In this document: positions 5,249-11,129 of the stretch, piece by piece
How positions within the stretch are numbered: the stretch's first letter is position 1
Layout of the letters: every line of letters begins with the position of its first letter
Assembly (NCBI GenBank): GCA_015661585.1
Contig: DQVU01000022.1
Span: 1 to 11,129 of the forward strand
Origin: Methanothermococcus okinawensis
Lineage (GTDB): Archaea > AGJL01 > Methanococci > Methanococcales > Methanococcaceae
Length of the DNA stretch: 11,129 nucleotides
Direction: 5' to 3'
Notes under the pieces: generated by a model
What the model was told of the DNA's origin: nothing
What the model saw: only the letters and a program-made list of their open reading frames with translations
The model's database searches: none
Position numbers and translations under genes: made by a program

Positions 5249-6049
5249 ATGTTGAGAATAGGGTTGGTAGGTTGTGGAGCTATCGCTACTTCAATAGTTA
5301 ATGCTGTATTAAAGGGTATAATAAATCCTAAGGTTGTAGCCCTCTACGACAGACGTATATACAAGGCGGAAAAACTTGGAAGGTTAGTAAGGGCCCAAGT
5401 ATGCCGCTCCATAGAGGAGTTGGTACGTAAGGACCTAGATGTAGTGATAGAGTGTGCCTCAATCCAAGCGGTGGAGGAAGTTGTAACAAAAGCCCTAGAA
5501 AATAGAAAAGATGTAATAGTGATGAGTGTTGGTGCTTTCAAAGATCTTAGTCTTTATCAGAGATTGTACAACCTCGCAAAGAGATACAACAGAAGGATAT
5601 ATATACCTTCAGGGGCTATTGCAGGGATAGATGCAATTAAAGCAGCCTCCTTAGGAGAGATATACGAGGTGACGTTGATAACGGTAAAACCCATAGAAGG
5701 GTTGAGGGATTCCTTAGAGAAACAGGGGTTTGATATAGATGCAATTTCAGAACCTACTACAGTCTTTGAGGGTAGTTTTTCAGAGGCTATAGAGAGATTT
5801 CCCCAGAATATAAACGTCTCCTTAGTGCTCCATTTGGCATCTAACTATCCGACAAAGGTTAAGATAGTGGTGGATCCAAATATATCCGTAAATAGGCATG
5901 AGGTGATAGTTAGAGGTTCCACAGGTACCATAAGGACAACTGTAGAAAATATACCTTCTAAGGAGAACCCTAGAACCTCGGTATTGGCAGCCTATTCAGT
6001 TATAAGACTTATTAAGGATCTCTCAGAGCCTATAGTTATTGGGACGTAG
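5249..6049 (+). CDS. nadX: L-aspartate dehydrogenase
   Basis: Oxidises L-aspartate to iminoaspartate with NAD(P)+, the first step of NAD synthesis in archaea that use it in place of aspartate oxidase NadB; cytoplasmic. The 266 residues match the family (about 265-270; the M. jannaschii counterpart is similar in length). Order: N-terminal Rossmann domain with GLVGCGAIA (5-13); catalytic/dimer domain with IPSGAIAGIDAIKAA (119-133) and FPQNINV (184-190); H217 in an NRHEV context is a candidate catalytic His. The start is set by GGGGT 4 nt upstream. It is a solo gene with its own promoter, converging with the RimK-family gene. A 14-bp palindrome lies 46 bp after the stop. Confidence 0.93.
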   Translation: MLRIGLVGCGAIATSIVNAVLKGIINPKVVALYDRRIYKAEKLGRLVRAQVCRSIEELVRKDLDVVIECASIQAVEEVVTKALENRKDVIVMSVGAFKDLSLYQRLYNLAKRYNRRIYIPSGAIAGIDAIKAASLGEIYEVTLITVKPIEGLRDSLEKQGFDIDAISEPTTVFEGSFSEAIERFPQNINVSLVLHLASNYPTKVKIVVDPNISVNRHEVIVRGSTGTIRTTVENIPSKENPRTSVLAAYSVIRLIKDLSEPIVIGT

Positions 6050-6069
6050 TTTAATGGACTTAATGAGCT

Positions 6070-6263
6070 TGGGTATTCTAAGGAAGGTAAAATTATCGAG
6101 ATCTCGATGAAAATAATAATAAAAAGAATAATTAAAAATCATAAAATAAAAAAAAACTACAGGTGAAAAAATAAAATAAGTTCTTATCTCCTGGATTATA
6201 TAGTGTGCTGGTGAAGTAGGAGAAGATTTCCGTTAATCCTTCTTCTTAAGAGTATTTCTTAAT
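6070..6263 (-). pseudogene. Degenerate small membrane-protein-like repeat, copy D
   Basis: Minus-strand DNA starting just after the stop of the RimK-family gene reads AAGAAATACTCTTAAGAAGAA and then GGATTAACGGAAATC (6239-6225). It aligns with copy B (AAGAAATACCTC then the same word) but carries a TAA in the KKY segment. The downstream frame gives GLTEIFSYFTSTLYNPGDKN and then a hydrophobic run ending at a TAA (6132-6134). A further hydrophobic stretch follows in the same frame. There is no start codon or ribosome binding site. It looks like a 5'-decayed copy of the family seen at A and B. Confidence 0.38.
6095..6108. repeat. 14-bp perfect palindrome after nadX
   Basis: ATCGAGATCTCGAT is a perfect palindrome between the convergent nadX and RimK-family genes. 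It is relatively GC-rich for this gap and lies inside the distal part of copy D. It could be a protein-binding site or simply chance. Confidence 0.3.
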
Positions 6264-6265
6264 TT

Positions 6266-7108
6266 TTAATTGTCATTTTTATGATTTTGATAGAATCTCT
6301 CTATAAACTTCAGTATTTCTAAGGGAATATCTGAATACTTCATAATATTTCTAAATTGGGGAGTTATATTCATCTCAAGAATATAGGGATTGTTCTCTTT
6401 ATCTATCAACACATCTACTCCCACTATATGGGCACCTACCCTTTTAACACACTTTAAAACGAGATCTTCAACATCTCTTTCTATATAAAATCTCTTAGTC
6501 TCTGCCCCGAGGGAACAGTTTGCTCTCCAGTCATTCTTCGGGATCCTCTCCATGGCACATACTACTCTGTTACCAATGACGAAAACCCTTACATCATATC
6601 TATAAGGTATATACTCCTGAATGATGAAGTGGTTAGAACTGTTATTCCTGTAGTATCTACTTAAAAGATCCTTCAAATCTTCCATCCTTTCCAACTTTAA
6701 AACTCCTTTACCATATCCTCCATAAACTGGTTTTACAACTAGGGGAAATCTTAAACCTATATCTTCTATTAGATAATCCACATCTTGGAGGTTACCCTCG
6801 GATACTAAGATAGACATTGGCATATACTCTCTTAACACCTTATATGTTAAATACTTGTTCTGACATATTTCAACAGATCTCCTGGGATTGATCACCTCTA
6901 TATCAGTATTCTCCTCGACGTATTTCAATACCTTCAAACCCTCCTCTAAATAATCCCTTTCAACCCTTGAGAGTATTAGATCAACATCTAATTTAACACT
7001 TTTTAACTTCATAGGATTTATAAAAGTAGTAGGATAACTCCGTGATAAACATCTGTAAATTAGTATATTCTCGAGGGTTTTTCTACAGCAGAGTATTCCT
7101 ACTTTGAT
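6266..7108 (-). CDS. RimK-family ATP-grasp alpha-L-glutamate ligase (MptN/CofF type) with an ATC start codon
   Basis: ATP-grasp enzyme of the RimK group, which in methanogens adds glutamate to cofactors (MptN on tetrahydromethanopterin, CofF on coenzyme F420). Positions below count from the first ATG (7012). QNKYLTYKVL (51-60) precedes the ATP-grasp domain; KPVYGGYGKG (94-103) is the nucleotide loop; D140-R142 in YDVRVFV, D200 in GVDVL, and E213 and N215 in LEMNITPQF match RimK metal- and nucleotide-binding sites. The frame continues 32 codons upstream of ATG 7012 as IKVGILCCRKTLENILIY, then to FINPMKLKS, which looks like the expected N-terminal strand of such ligases. This gives 280 residues, near the family norm. 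The first codon would be ATC (7106-7108), exactly 4 nt after a GGTGA (7113-7117). ATG 7012 lacks any such site. Substrate is not determinable here. Confidence 0.85.
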   Translation of the reverse strand: MKVGILCCRKTLENILIYRCLSRSYPTTFINPMKLKSVKLDVDLILSRVERDYLEEGLKVLKYVEENTDIEVINPRRSVEICQNKYLTYKVLREYMPMSILVSEGNLQDVDYLIEDIGLRFPLVVKPVYGGYGKGVLKLERMEDLKDLLSRYYRNNSSNHFIIQEYIPYRYDVRVFVIGNRVVCAMERIPKNDWRANCSLGAETKRFYIERDVEDLVLKCVKRVGAHIVGVDVLIDKENNPYILEMNITPQFRNIMKYSDIPLEILKFIERFYQNHKNDN

Positions 7109-7111
7109 AGT

Positions 7112-7118
7112 ATCACCT
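7112..7118 (-). promoter_or_regulatory. Ribosome binding site pointing to an ATC start
   Basis: Minus-strand AGGTGAT has GGTGA ending 4 nt before ATC (7108-7106), the same spacing as at NAC, guaB and the antiporter gene. This decides in favour of a 280-residue protein over the 248-residue version from ATG 7012. Confidence 0.65.
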
Positions 7119-7203
7119 AAATTCTGTAAATAATATAGTTATGCAAATAATTAATATAATAAGGATAAAATAATAGAATAAACCCTGTTCCTATCAAAAA
7201 AGT
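7118..7203 (-). pseudogene. Degenerate small membrane-protein-like repeat, copy E
   Basis: In the 7109-7326 gap the minus strand reads TFLIGTGFILLFY and then an AT-rich hydrophobic run to a TAG that overlaps the ligase ribosome binding site. This aligns with IRFLMGTRFFIFY of copy B and TLMETGFLITFLL of copy C. The preceding stretch on the same strand has a TAA in frame. The plus-strand DNA (CCTATCAAAAAAGTTTAAAAAA) resembles the CCATCAAAGT...GTTTAAAAAA unit at 10797. The promoter of the ligase gene must lie in or next to this copy. Confidence 0.35.
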
Positions 7204-7326
7204 TTAAAAAATAAAAACCCCTATCCACTCCCGAATATAAATATATCCTCCACTCCTGAACATTGAGGAAGGGATAATTTTTTATGGGATTTTTTGAAGA
7301 TTTTTTATTTTTATCTTACGCTTTTA

Positions 7327-8112
7327 TTATACAACTTTAATACTCTCCAGATCTCCCCCCATCCTATAGGACAGTTTAACCTTTAAGATGTTGTCCTCTA
7401 TCCTTGGATTCCCGATAGGTATAATAAGAGGAGGATTCAGCATCGGGGTACTTCCAGCAACTGTATCCTCTGTCAGTTGGGTGTAGGTATTTAACCTTAT
7501 ACCTATTTTACCCTCCTTAACTTTATCACTGGGGATTTTAAACTCTAAATGGTAGGACACCTCCTCTCTATTCACCTTGTTAAAATCTACAATACTGTAG
7601 AGCACCTCTGTAGATAGAGGTTGTGATTTCACCTCCTCGTCGTAGTAGATGTGGTTCATCCTTGCCAATACTAGCTGGGCGGTGTTGTAGACCCTCTGAG
7701 GTATGATCCTCCCACCCTCCTTTAAGACCCTCTTCTTAAGTATGGCATTTATCACTGGGACTTGGGGCTCTGTGATAAGTGCAGTATCCAACATCTCCAC
7801 AACAACCACATCCACCTCATCCTCAGGGATATACTCCCTTGCATCCCCCTCTATAAGTTCTATGTTTTTAAACCCATTGATCCTTATATTTTCCAGGGCA
7901 TACTGGTAGGTTATAGGATCTAACTCTATGGCATAAACCTTCCTTACAATTCTCGCAGCTATCATAGCCAGTATTCCACTACCTGTACCAACATCGTAGA
8001 GGATGTCTCCAGGTTTAACACTCCTCTCTATAGCCCACTTAAATACTCCTAACCTCTCTCTATCCTGAAGCATACTGTAGTGCCACTGGGGAACGTTTAA
8101 TTTAAGTATCAT
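7327..8112 (-). CDS. PRMT-like SAM-dependent methyltransferase, archaeal
   Basis: Class I methyltransferase of 261 residues. N-terminal MLQDRERLGVFKWAIERSV (14-32) recalls the PRMT-type entry helix. Motif I is YDVGTGSGILAMIA (39-52), the acidic ribose-binding residue is E63 in VYAIELDP, motif II region is EGDARE (88-93), and VVVEMLDTALITEP (103-116) stands where PRMTs have the active loop. The paired-glutamate loop of true arginine methyltransferases is not obvious, so the substrate is open (protein or small molecule). The C-terminal half is beta-rich, as in PRMTs. ATG 8112 follows GAGGT by 8 nt. It is transcribed divergently from bpsA, and the RimK-family gene follows on the same strand after 218 bp. 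Confidence 0.83.
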   Translation of the reverse strand: MILKLNVPQWHYSMLQDRERLGVFKWAIERSVKPGDILYDVGTGSGILAMIAARIVRKVYAIELDPITYQYALENIRINGFKNIELIEGDAREYIPEDEVDVVVVEMLDTALITEPQVPVINAILKKRVLKEGGRIIPQRVYNTAQLVLARMNHIYYDEEVKSQPLSTEVLYSIVDFNKVNREEVSYHLEFKIPSDKVKEGKIGIRLNTYTQLTEDTVAGSTPMLNPPLIIPIGNPRIEDNILKVKLSYRMGGDLESIKVV

Positions 8113-8233
8113 TAAGCATTACCTCATTATTTATTATATAAATACTAACCACAGTTCTCATTATAAAGTAAAATATAGAAACCCTTTAATACGTTATTAT
8201 GAGATATTTCTTATTTTACTATCTACACTAATA

Positions 8234-8249
8234 AACAAATATATTTATA
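8234..8249 (+). promoter_or_regulatory. Strong TATA-type promoter in the bpsA upstream region
   Basis: AACAAATATATTTATA resembles the guaB promoter, with a BRE-like AACAAA and a TATA box. Transcription should start near 8266-8272, at the first codon of a 26-codon ORF and about 210 nt before bpsA. It would give either a leaderless small gene or a long bpsA leader. The AT-rich DNA at 8390-8410 could hold a nearer bpsA promoter but is less distinct. Confidence 0.45.
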
Positions 8250-8265
8250 ACAATAAAGAAATATC

Positions 8266-8346
8266 ATGAAGTTTGTAGTTAAAGTTAAAACAAATATAAA
8301 CTTGGCAATCTCTTCAGTTGAAAGGTGTGAAATAGAGGACTTTTAG
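8266..8346 (+). CDS. Possible 26-codon leaderless ORF upstream of bpsA
   Basis: ATG 8266 opens MKFVVKVKTNINLAISSVER, followed by CEIEDF and TAG. Read past that TAG, the frame continues with EILNYLFLYF to a TAA. The composition is balanced compared with neighbouring AT-rich DNA. There is no GGTGA, but a good TATA box lies about 22 bp upstream of the ATG, consistent with a leaderless message. It could be a real micro-protein, a leader peptide of bpsA, or the front of a broken gene. I do not recognise the sequence. The rest of the 8113-8478 gap is AT-rich and holds the divergent methyltransferase promoter. Confidence 0.3.
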   Translation: MKFVVKVKTNINLAISSVERCEIEDF

Positions 8347-8478
8347 GAAATTCTTAATTATCTGTTTTTATACTTTTCTAAAAAATAATTTTGTAATTAT
8401 ATTTCTCGTTAATGAATAAATCTAAGATGTTGTGACTTTAACTGTAATTATTTTCACCAGAAAAGTAGAGGTTTCACC

Positions 8479-9684
8479 ATGAAGATAATAGGACAGATAG
8501 GGGGCAAGTTAAATAAAAGGATAGTGGACCTCTCCAGCAGGGAAAGATTTAAAAATTTCCTAAAAAGGTTAGCAGAGAGGGTAAAGGTAGCAGAGGGTGT
8601 TGATGCCATAGAAGATATACTAAGATGTATCTACAGAAATCAGCCAGTATCTACAAAGAGAATAAGCCAATATACCAAGTTACCCTTACCTGTTGTAAGT
8701 AAGGTGAGGAGCATCTTAGAGAGAAGTAGGATTTTAAAGAGGGAGGAAAGAGGCGCAGTATATACGGAATACGGTAAAAGTGTAGTAGAGAACAATTTAA
8801 AATTTAAAATGAAAAGGGATCTAAGATGCCCTACCTGTAAGGGAAGGGGAATTATCTTAGATGAGAATTTCAAGGATATACTTAGGAGACATCGGGAGTA
8901 TGCAAAACTTAGGCCCACGGTAAATACAAGGATAGATCAATCCCACGCCACCCCTGAAACTGCAGTATATAGGGCGGCCATAATGGCTGATAGGGGAGAT
9001 TTAGAGGGAAAGAGAGTGTTGTTTATTGGAGATGATGATCTAACATCCATCCCAAGTGCAATGACAGGATTCCCAGAGGAAGTTGTAGTTATGGATATAG
9101 ATGAGAGACTGTTAAACCTTATAGATAGGATATCTAAGAGAGAGGGATTAAATATCGAAACAGTTAAACAGGATTTCAGGGAGGAGTTAGATAGAAAATA
9201 CTGGGGGCGGTTTGATACGGTATTCACAGATCCTCCCTATACATTGAATGGTTTGAAGTTGTTCCTCTCAAGAGGTGTTGAAGGATTGGGAGAGGGAGAT
9301 AGAGGGGTACTCTACTTAGCCTTCTCCCATAAACCAATAGAAGAGTACTTAGAGGTTCAGAGAATTGTAAATAGTATGAACTTTGCAATATATGAACTTA
9401 TATCGGGGTTCAACATCTACGAAGGTTCTGAGATAATAGGAAATACTACCTTTCTGGCAAGATTGGTGGGAAAAAATTTAAAAAAGTTTAAAAAAGAGGA
9501 GATAGATTTAAGTAAGTTATACACTGGAGAGGTAAGGCCTACTTTGAGATACTACAGGTGTTTAAAATGTGGTAGAGTTTATAAGGTGGATGGAAGGAAT
9601 GTGGTTATAGAAGATTTGATTTGTGAGTGTGGGGGTAGGAAATTTAAAATGGTTAAAAGGGAGAAGGTGAAAGATAGAAGTTGA
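8479..9684 (+). CDS. bpsA: N4-bis(aminopropyl)spermidine synthase (branched-chain polyamine synthase)
   Basis: Adds aminopropyl groups from decarboxylated SAM to spermidine, giving branched polyamines that protect nucleic acids in (hyper)thermophiles; cytoplasmic. The 401 residues are slightly longer than the well-studied Thermococcus enzyme (about 350). Order: N-terminal winged-helix-like region (about 40-105); a Cys pair C117/C120 in CPTCKGRG; Rossmann-like catalytic domain with GDDDLTS (184-190), VVMDID, and DPPYT (251-255), the family's catalytic Asp motif; then a C-terminal zinc-ribbon-like tail with C361, C364, C382 and C384. GAGGT lies 6 nt before ATG 8479. The antiporter gene follows 34 bp downstream. 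Confidence 0.93.
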   Translation: MKIIGQIGGKLNKRIVDLSSRERFKNFLKRLAERVKVAEGVDAIEDILRCIYRNQPVSTKRISQYTKLPLPVVSKVRSILERSRILKREERGAVYTEYGKSVVENNLKFKMKRDLRCPTCKGRGIILDENFKDILRRHREYAKLRPTVNTRIDQSHATPETAVYRAAIMADRGDLEGKRVLFIGDDDLTSIPSAMTGFPEEVVVMDIDERLLNLIDRISKREGLNIETVKQDFREELDRKYWGRFDTVFTDPPYTLNGLKLFLSRGVEGLGEGDRGVLYLAFSHKPIEEYLEVQRIVNSMNFAIYELISGFNIYEGSEIIGNTTFLARLVGKNLKKFKKEEIDLSKLYTGEVRPTLRYYRCLKCGRVYKVDGRNVVIEDLICECGGRKFKMVKREKVKDRS

Positions 9685-9709
9685 TATTTTTGTTATTATC
9701 CGTAGAATC

Positions 9710-9714
9710 GGTGA
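9710..9714 (+). promoter_or_regulatory. Ribosome binding site fixing the GTG start of the antiporter gene
   Basis: GGTGA lies 4 nt before GTG 9719. The ATG at 9717 overlaps it in another frame and hits a stop after five codons. Confidence 0.75.
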
Positions 9715-9718
9715 AAAT

Positions 9719-10687
9719 GTGGAGATTTTACTGAGTATTTTAATGCTTCTCATAGGGTTAGGACTATTGAACTATGGAAGTGACTGGTTTATTCTCGGGA
9801 ACACAAAAATAGCCAAGTACCTTAAACTTTCAAACTTTGTTATAGGGGCGACTATAGTTGCATTTGCTACCTCTTTTCCTGAGATAGTTACTACTCTATA
9901 CGCTACATATACAGGCCTACCTATGATAGCAGTGGGAAACGCTCTTGGAAGTTGTATAGTTAATATTGGATTTATACTTGGATTGTGTGCTTTGATATTT
10001 CCCTTAGTTGTAAAACAGAAATCCATATTAAGAAATTCTCAGGTATATCTACTATACTCCCTTTTACTCTTTATATTGGGATATGACGGTTTTAACTTTA
10101 TAGATGGAGTAATACTCTTTCTTTTACTTCTTGGTTATATAGGATATACTCTTAAAAAAAGAAGTGTTGTAACTGAAGAGGATAGGGAAGATAGAAAGGA
10201 TATCTCCATAGTCTTGGCGGTAGTATTTACTATCGTTGGGTTGATCAGTATATTTGTAGGAAGTAAGTTATTTATAGATGGAGCCCGGAATATTGCGATC
10301 TTTTTAGGAATATCCAACAAGGTTGTAGGATTTACACTGGTGGCATTTGGTACCTCTCTCCCTGAAGTTGCAGTATCCCTCACTGCCATAAGAAGAGAAC
10401 TTGGAGATATAATTATTGGAAACGTTATAGGTAGTAATATGATAAATATCGGCTGTGCTTTGGCCCTTTCTAGTATGATCGCTTACATACCTCCAACTAG
10501 GTTTGAACTCTCTATCAACATACTCCTTGTAGTTCTGATGGCACTCTTTATGAACAAAGGTGTAATATTGAGATTCTTAGGGAGGTGTAGTAATGAATAC
10601 TTTAAGATTGGTAGAATAGAAGGATTACTTTTGTTTATGGTGTATTTAGTGTATGTACTGGTTGTTACTAATGTATTTAAGATGTAG
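9719..10687 (+). CDS. Na+/Ca2+ exchanger-type cation antiporter (CaCA family)
   Basis: Polytopic membrane protein of 322 residues with about ten membrane segments and the two inverted alpha-repeats of the CaCA superfamily. Alpha-1: GATIVAFATSFPE (43-55) and GNALGSCIVNIG (73-84). Alpha-2: GFTLVAFGTSLPE (204-216) and GNVIGSNMINIG (234-245). It is closely related to NCX_Mj, whose structure is known. The expected ion ligands T51, S52, E55, N82, T212, S213 and E216 are present, but the site of NCX_Mj D240 is N243. A charged cytoplasmic loop (about 146-162) separates the halves. Likely role: Ca2+ extrusion driven by Na+ entry. GTG start; 34 bp after bpsA, so possibly co-transcribed; converges with reverse gyrase. 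Confidence 0.93.
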   Translation: MEILLSILMLLIGLGLLNYGSDWFILGNTKIAKYLKLSNFVIGATIVAFATSFPEIVTTLYATYTGLPMIAVGNALGSCIVNIGFILGLCALIFPLVVKQKSILRNSQVYLLYSLLLFILGYDGFNFIDGVILFLLLLGYIGYTLKKRSVVTEEDREDRKDISIVLAVVFTIVGLISIFVGSKLFIDGARNIAIFLGISNKVVGFTLVAFGTSLPEVAVSLTAIRRELGDIIIGNVIGSNMINIGCALALSSMIAYIPPTRFELSINILLVVLMALFMNKGVILRFLGRCSNEYFKIGRIEGLLLFMVYLVYVLVVTNVFKM

Positions 10688-10745
10688 TGATTTTTCCTGT
10701 GGAAGAGAATTCTATGTACTGTTTTTTCCAGTATCTCAGTATATC

Positions 10746-10900
10746 TTGATGGAAATTAAGGCTATTATAATAAAAAAGTTATTAAAAACCCAGTTTCCAT
10801 CAAAGTGAGAGTTTAAAAAATAATAAAAATAATTATAAAAATAATAAGGTAAAAATAATGGAGAAGTTGTTTTAAAAATAAAGAAAGTATAAGGGATGAT
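10746..10900. repeat. Degenerate intergenic repeat, copy C
   Basis: The minus strand (10806 downward) reads TLMETGFLITFLL and then stops, matching LMGT pieces of copies B and E. The plus strand from ATG 10858 reads MEKLF, a stop, and then a RKYKG stretch, matching the start of copy B. The upstream DNA is also shared: CATCAAAGT, a GTTTAAAAAATAATAAAA run, then ATAATGGARAAGTT. A 10-bp inverted repeat TTGATGGAAA (10746-10755)/TTTCCATCAA (10794-10803) is present. The copy is more decayed than B. The rest of 10688-10980 shows short T-tracts after the antiporter stop and nothing else that I can support. Confidence 0.38.
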
Positions 10901-10980
10901 CCTTTGAATATTCTAATACAACCATCTTTATCTTAACCAATAGTCAAAGTGTTACTAATGGTAAAATTCTAAGATATAGG

Positions 10981-11129
10981 TTATATCCTATCACATACAG
11001 ATTTTAGGGAATGTAGAACTTCGAGGTAATTTACCTCCCCCCTCTCTATCTTATCCATAACCTCCTCAAGTTCCCTAGTTTTCTCCTCAGATATAAGTTG
11101 TGGATAGTGAGTAATGAGATAGTTATAAA
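10981..11129 (-). CDS. rgy: Reverse gyrase, C-terminal end only (5' part outside the window)
   Basis: Reading in from the right edge, the minus strand encodes the last 48 residues of a type IA topoisomerase: YLITHYPQLISEEKTRELE, then MDKIERGEVNYLEVLHSLKS and a short end before TAA. The pattern of a final VSEE/TRELE helix, a D-K-I-E-x-G turn and a YLEVL helix is that of reverse gyrase, which introduces positive supercoils and marks hyperthermophiles. Archaeal topoisomerase I ends in a related way and is the main alternative. It converges with the antiporter gene. Confidence 0.68.
   Translation of the reverse strand, partial: YNYLITHYPQLISEEKTRELEEVMDKIERGEVNYLEVLHSLKSVCDRI

Noticed and set aside
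8266..8400. TAG at 8344-8346 as a read-through (pyrrolysine) codon
   Set aside because: Pyrrolysine decoding is not known in Methanococcales, and no Pyl genes are in the window; an ordinary stop or a pseudogene is simpler.
1..11129. CRISPR array, tRNA or rRNA gene, IS transposase, defence cluster
   Set aside because: I found no regularly spaced repeats, cloverleaf with a CCA-like end, rRNA signature, transposase motif or defence-type gene.

Overview
The window looks like chromosomal DNA of a hyperthermophilic methanogen of the order Methanococcales (Methanocaldococcus or Methanotorris type). Evidence: very AT-rich intergenic DNA; archaeal promoters of the form AACAAA plus a TATA box; GGTGA ribosome binding sites placed 4 nt before the start codon; and archaeal or methanogen genes (mfnA, archaeal NAC, archaeal GuaB, L-aspartate dehydrogenase, a RimK/MptN/CofF-type ligase, and a Ca2+/cation antiporter close to NCX_Mj). 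A branched-polyamine synthase (bpsA) and the C-terminal end of what looks like reverse gyrase point to growth near or above 80 C. The species call is inference.

Layout. 1-956: 3' four-fifths of mfnA (+). 957-1387: AT-rich gap with a decayed membrane-protein-like repeat (copy A). 1388-1759: NAC (+). 1760-1881: GC-rich island that may be a structured RNA. 1882-2403: cysteine-rich protein of unknown function (-), probably leaderless. 2404-2797: AT-rich gap with a coding-like relic and the guaB promoter. 2798-4291: guaB (+, TTG start). 4292-4350: a C/D box sRNA starting at the base after the guaB stop. 4375-4620: small PRC-barrel protein (+). 4621-5248: long gap with repeat copy B and a possible 29-codon ORF. 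5249-6049: nadX (+). 6050-6265: copy D (-). 6266-7108: RimK-family ligase (-), whose reading frame continues 32 codons upstream of its first ATG to an ATC codon at the expected distance from a GGTGA. 7109-7326: copy E (-). 7327-8112: PRMT-like SAM methyltransferase (-). 8113-8478: divergent promoter region with a small ORF. 8479-9684: bpsA (+). 9719-10687: Na+/Ca2+ exchanger-type antiporter (+, GTG start). 10688-10980: gap with copy C. 10981-11129: end of reverse gyrase (-).

Most genes are solo housekeeping or coenzyme genes rather than one operon. Themes are coenzymes (methanofuran from MfnA, NAD from NadX, possible polyglutamyl cofactor from the ligase), purine synthesis (GuaB), co-translational chaperoning (NAC), and heat adaptation (BpsA, reverse gyrase). 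guaB, the sRNA and the PRC-barrel gene may be one transcript; bpsA and the antiporter (34 bp apart) may be another.

No defence system, integrated element or CRISPR array was seen. The most unusual contents are the C/D sRNA abutting guaB, the ATC start of the ligase gene, the GC-rich island, and a dispersed family of degenerate intergenic repeats that read as broken copies of a small membrane protein.
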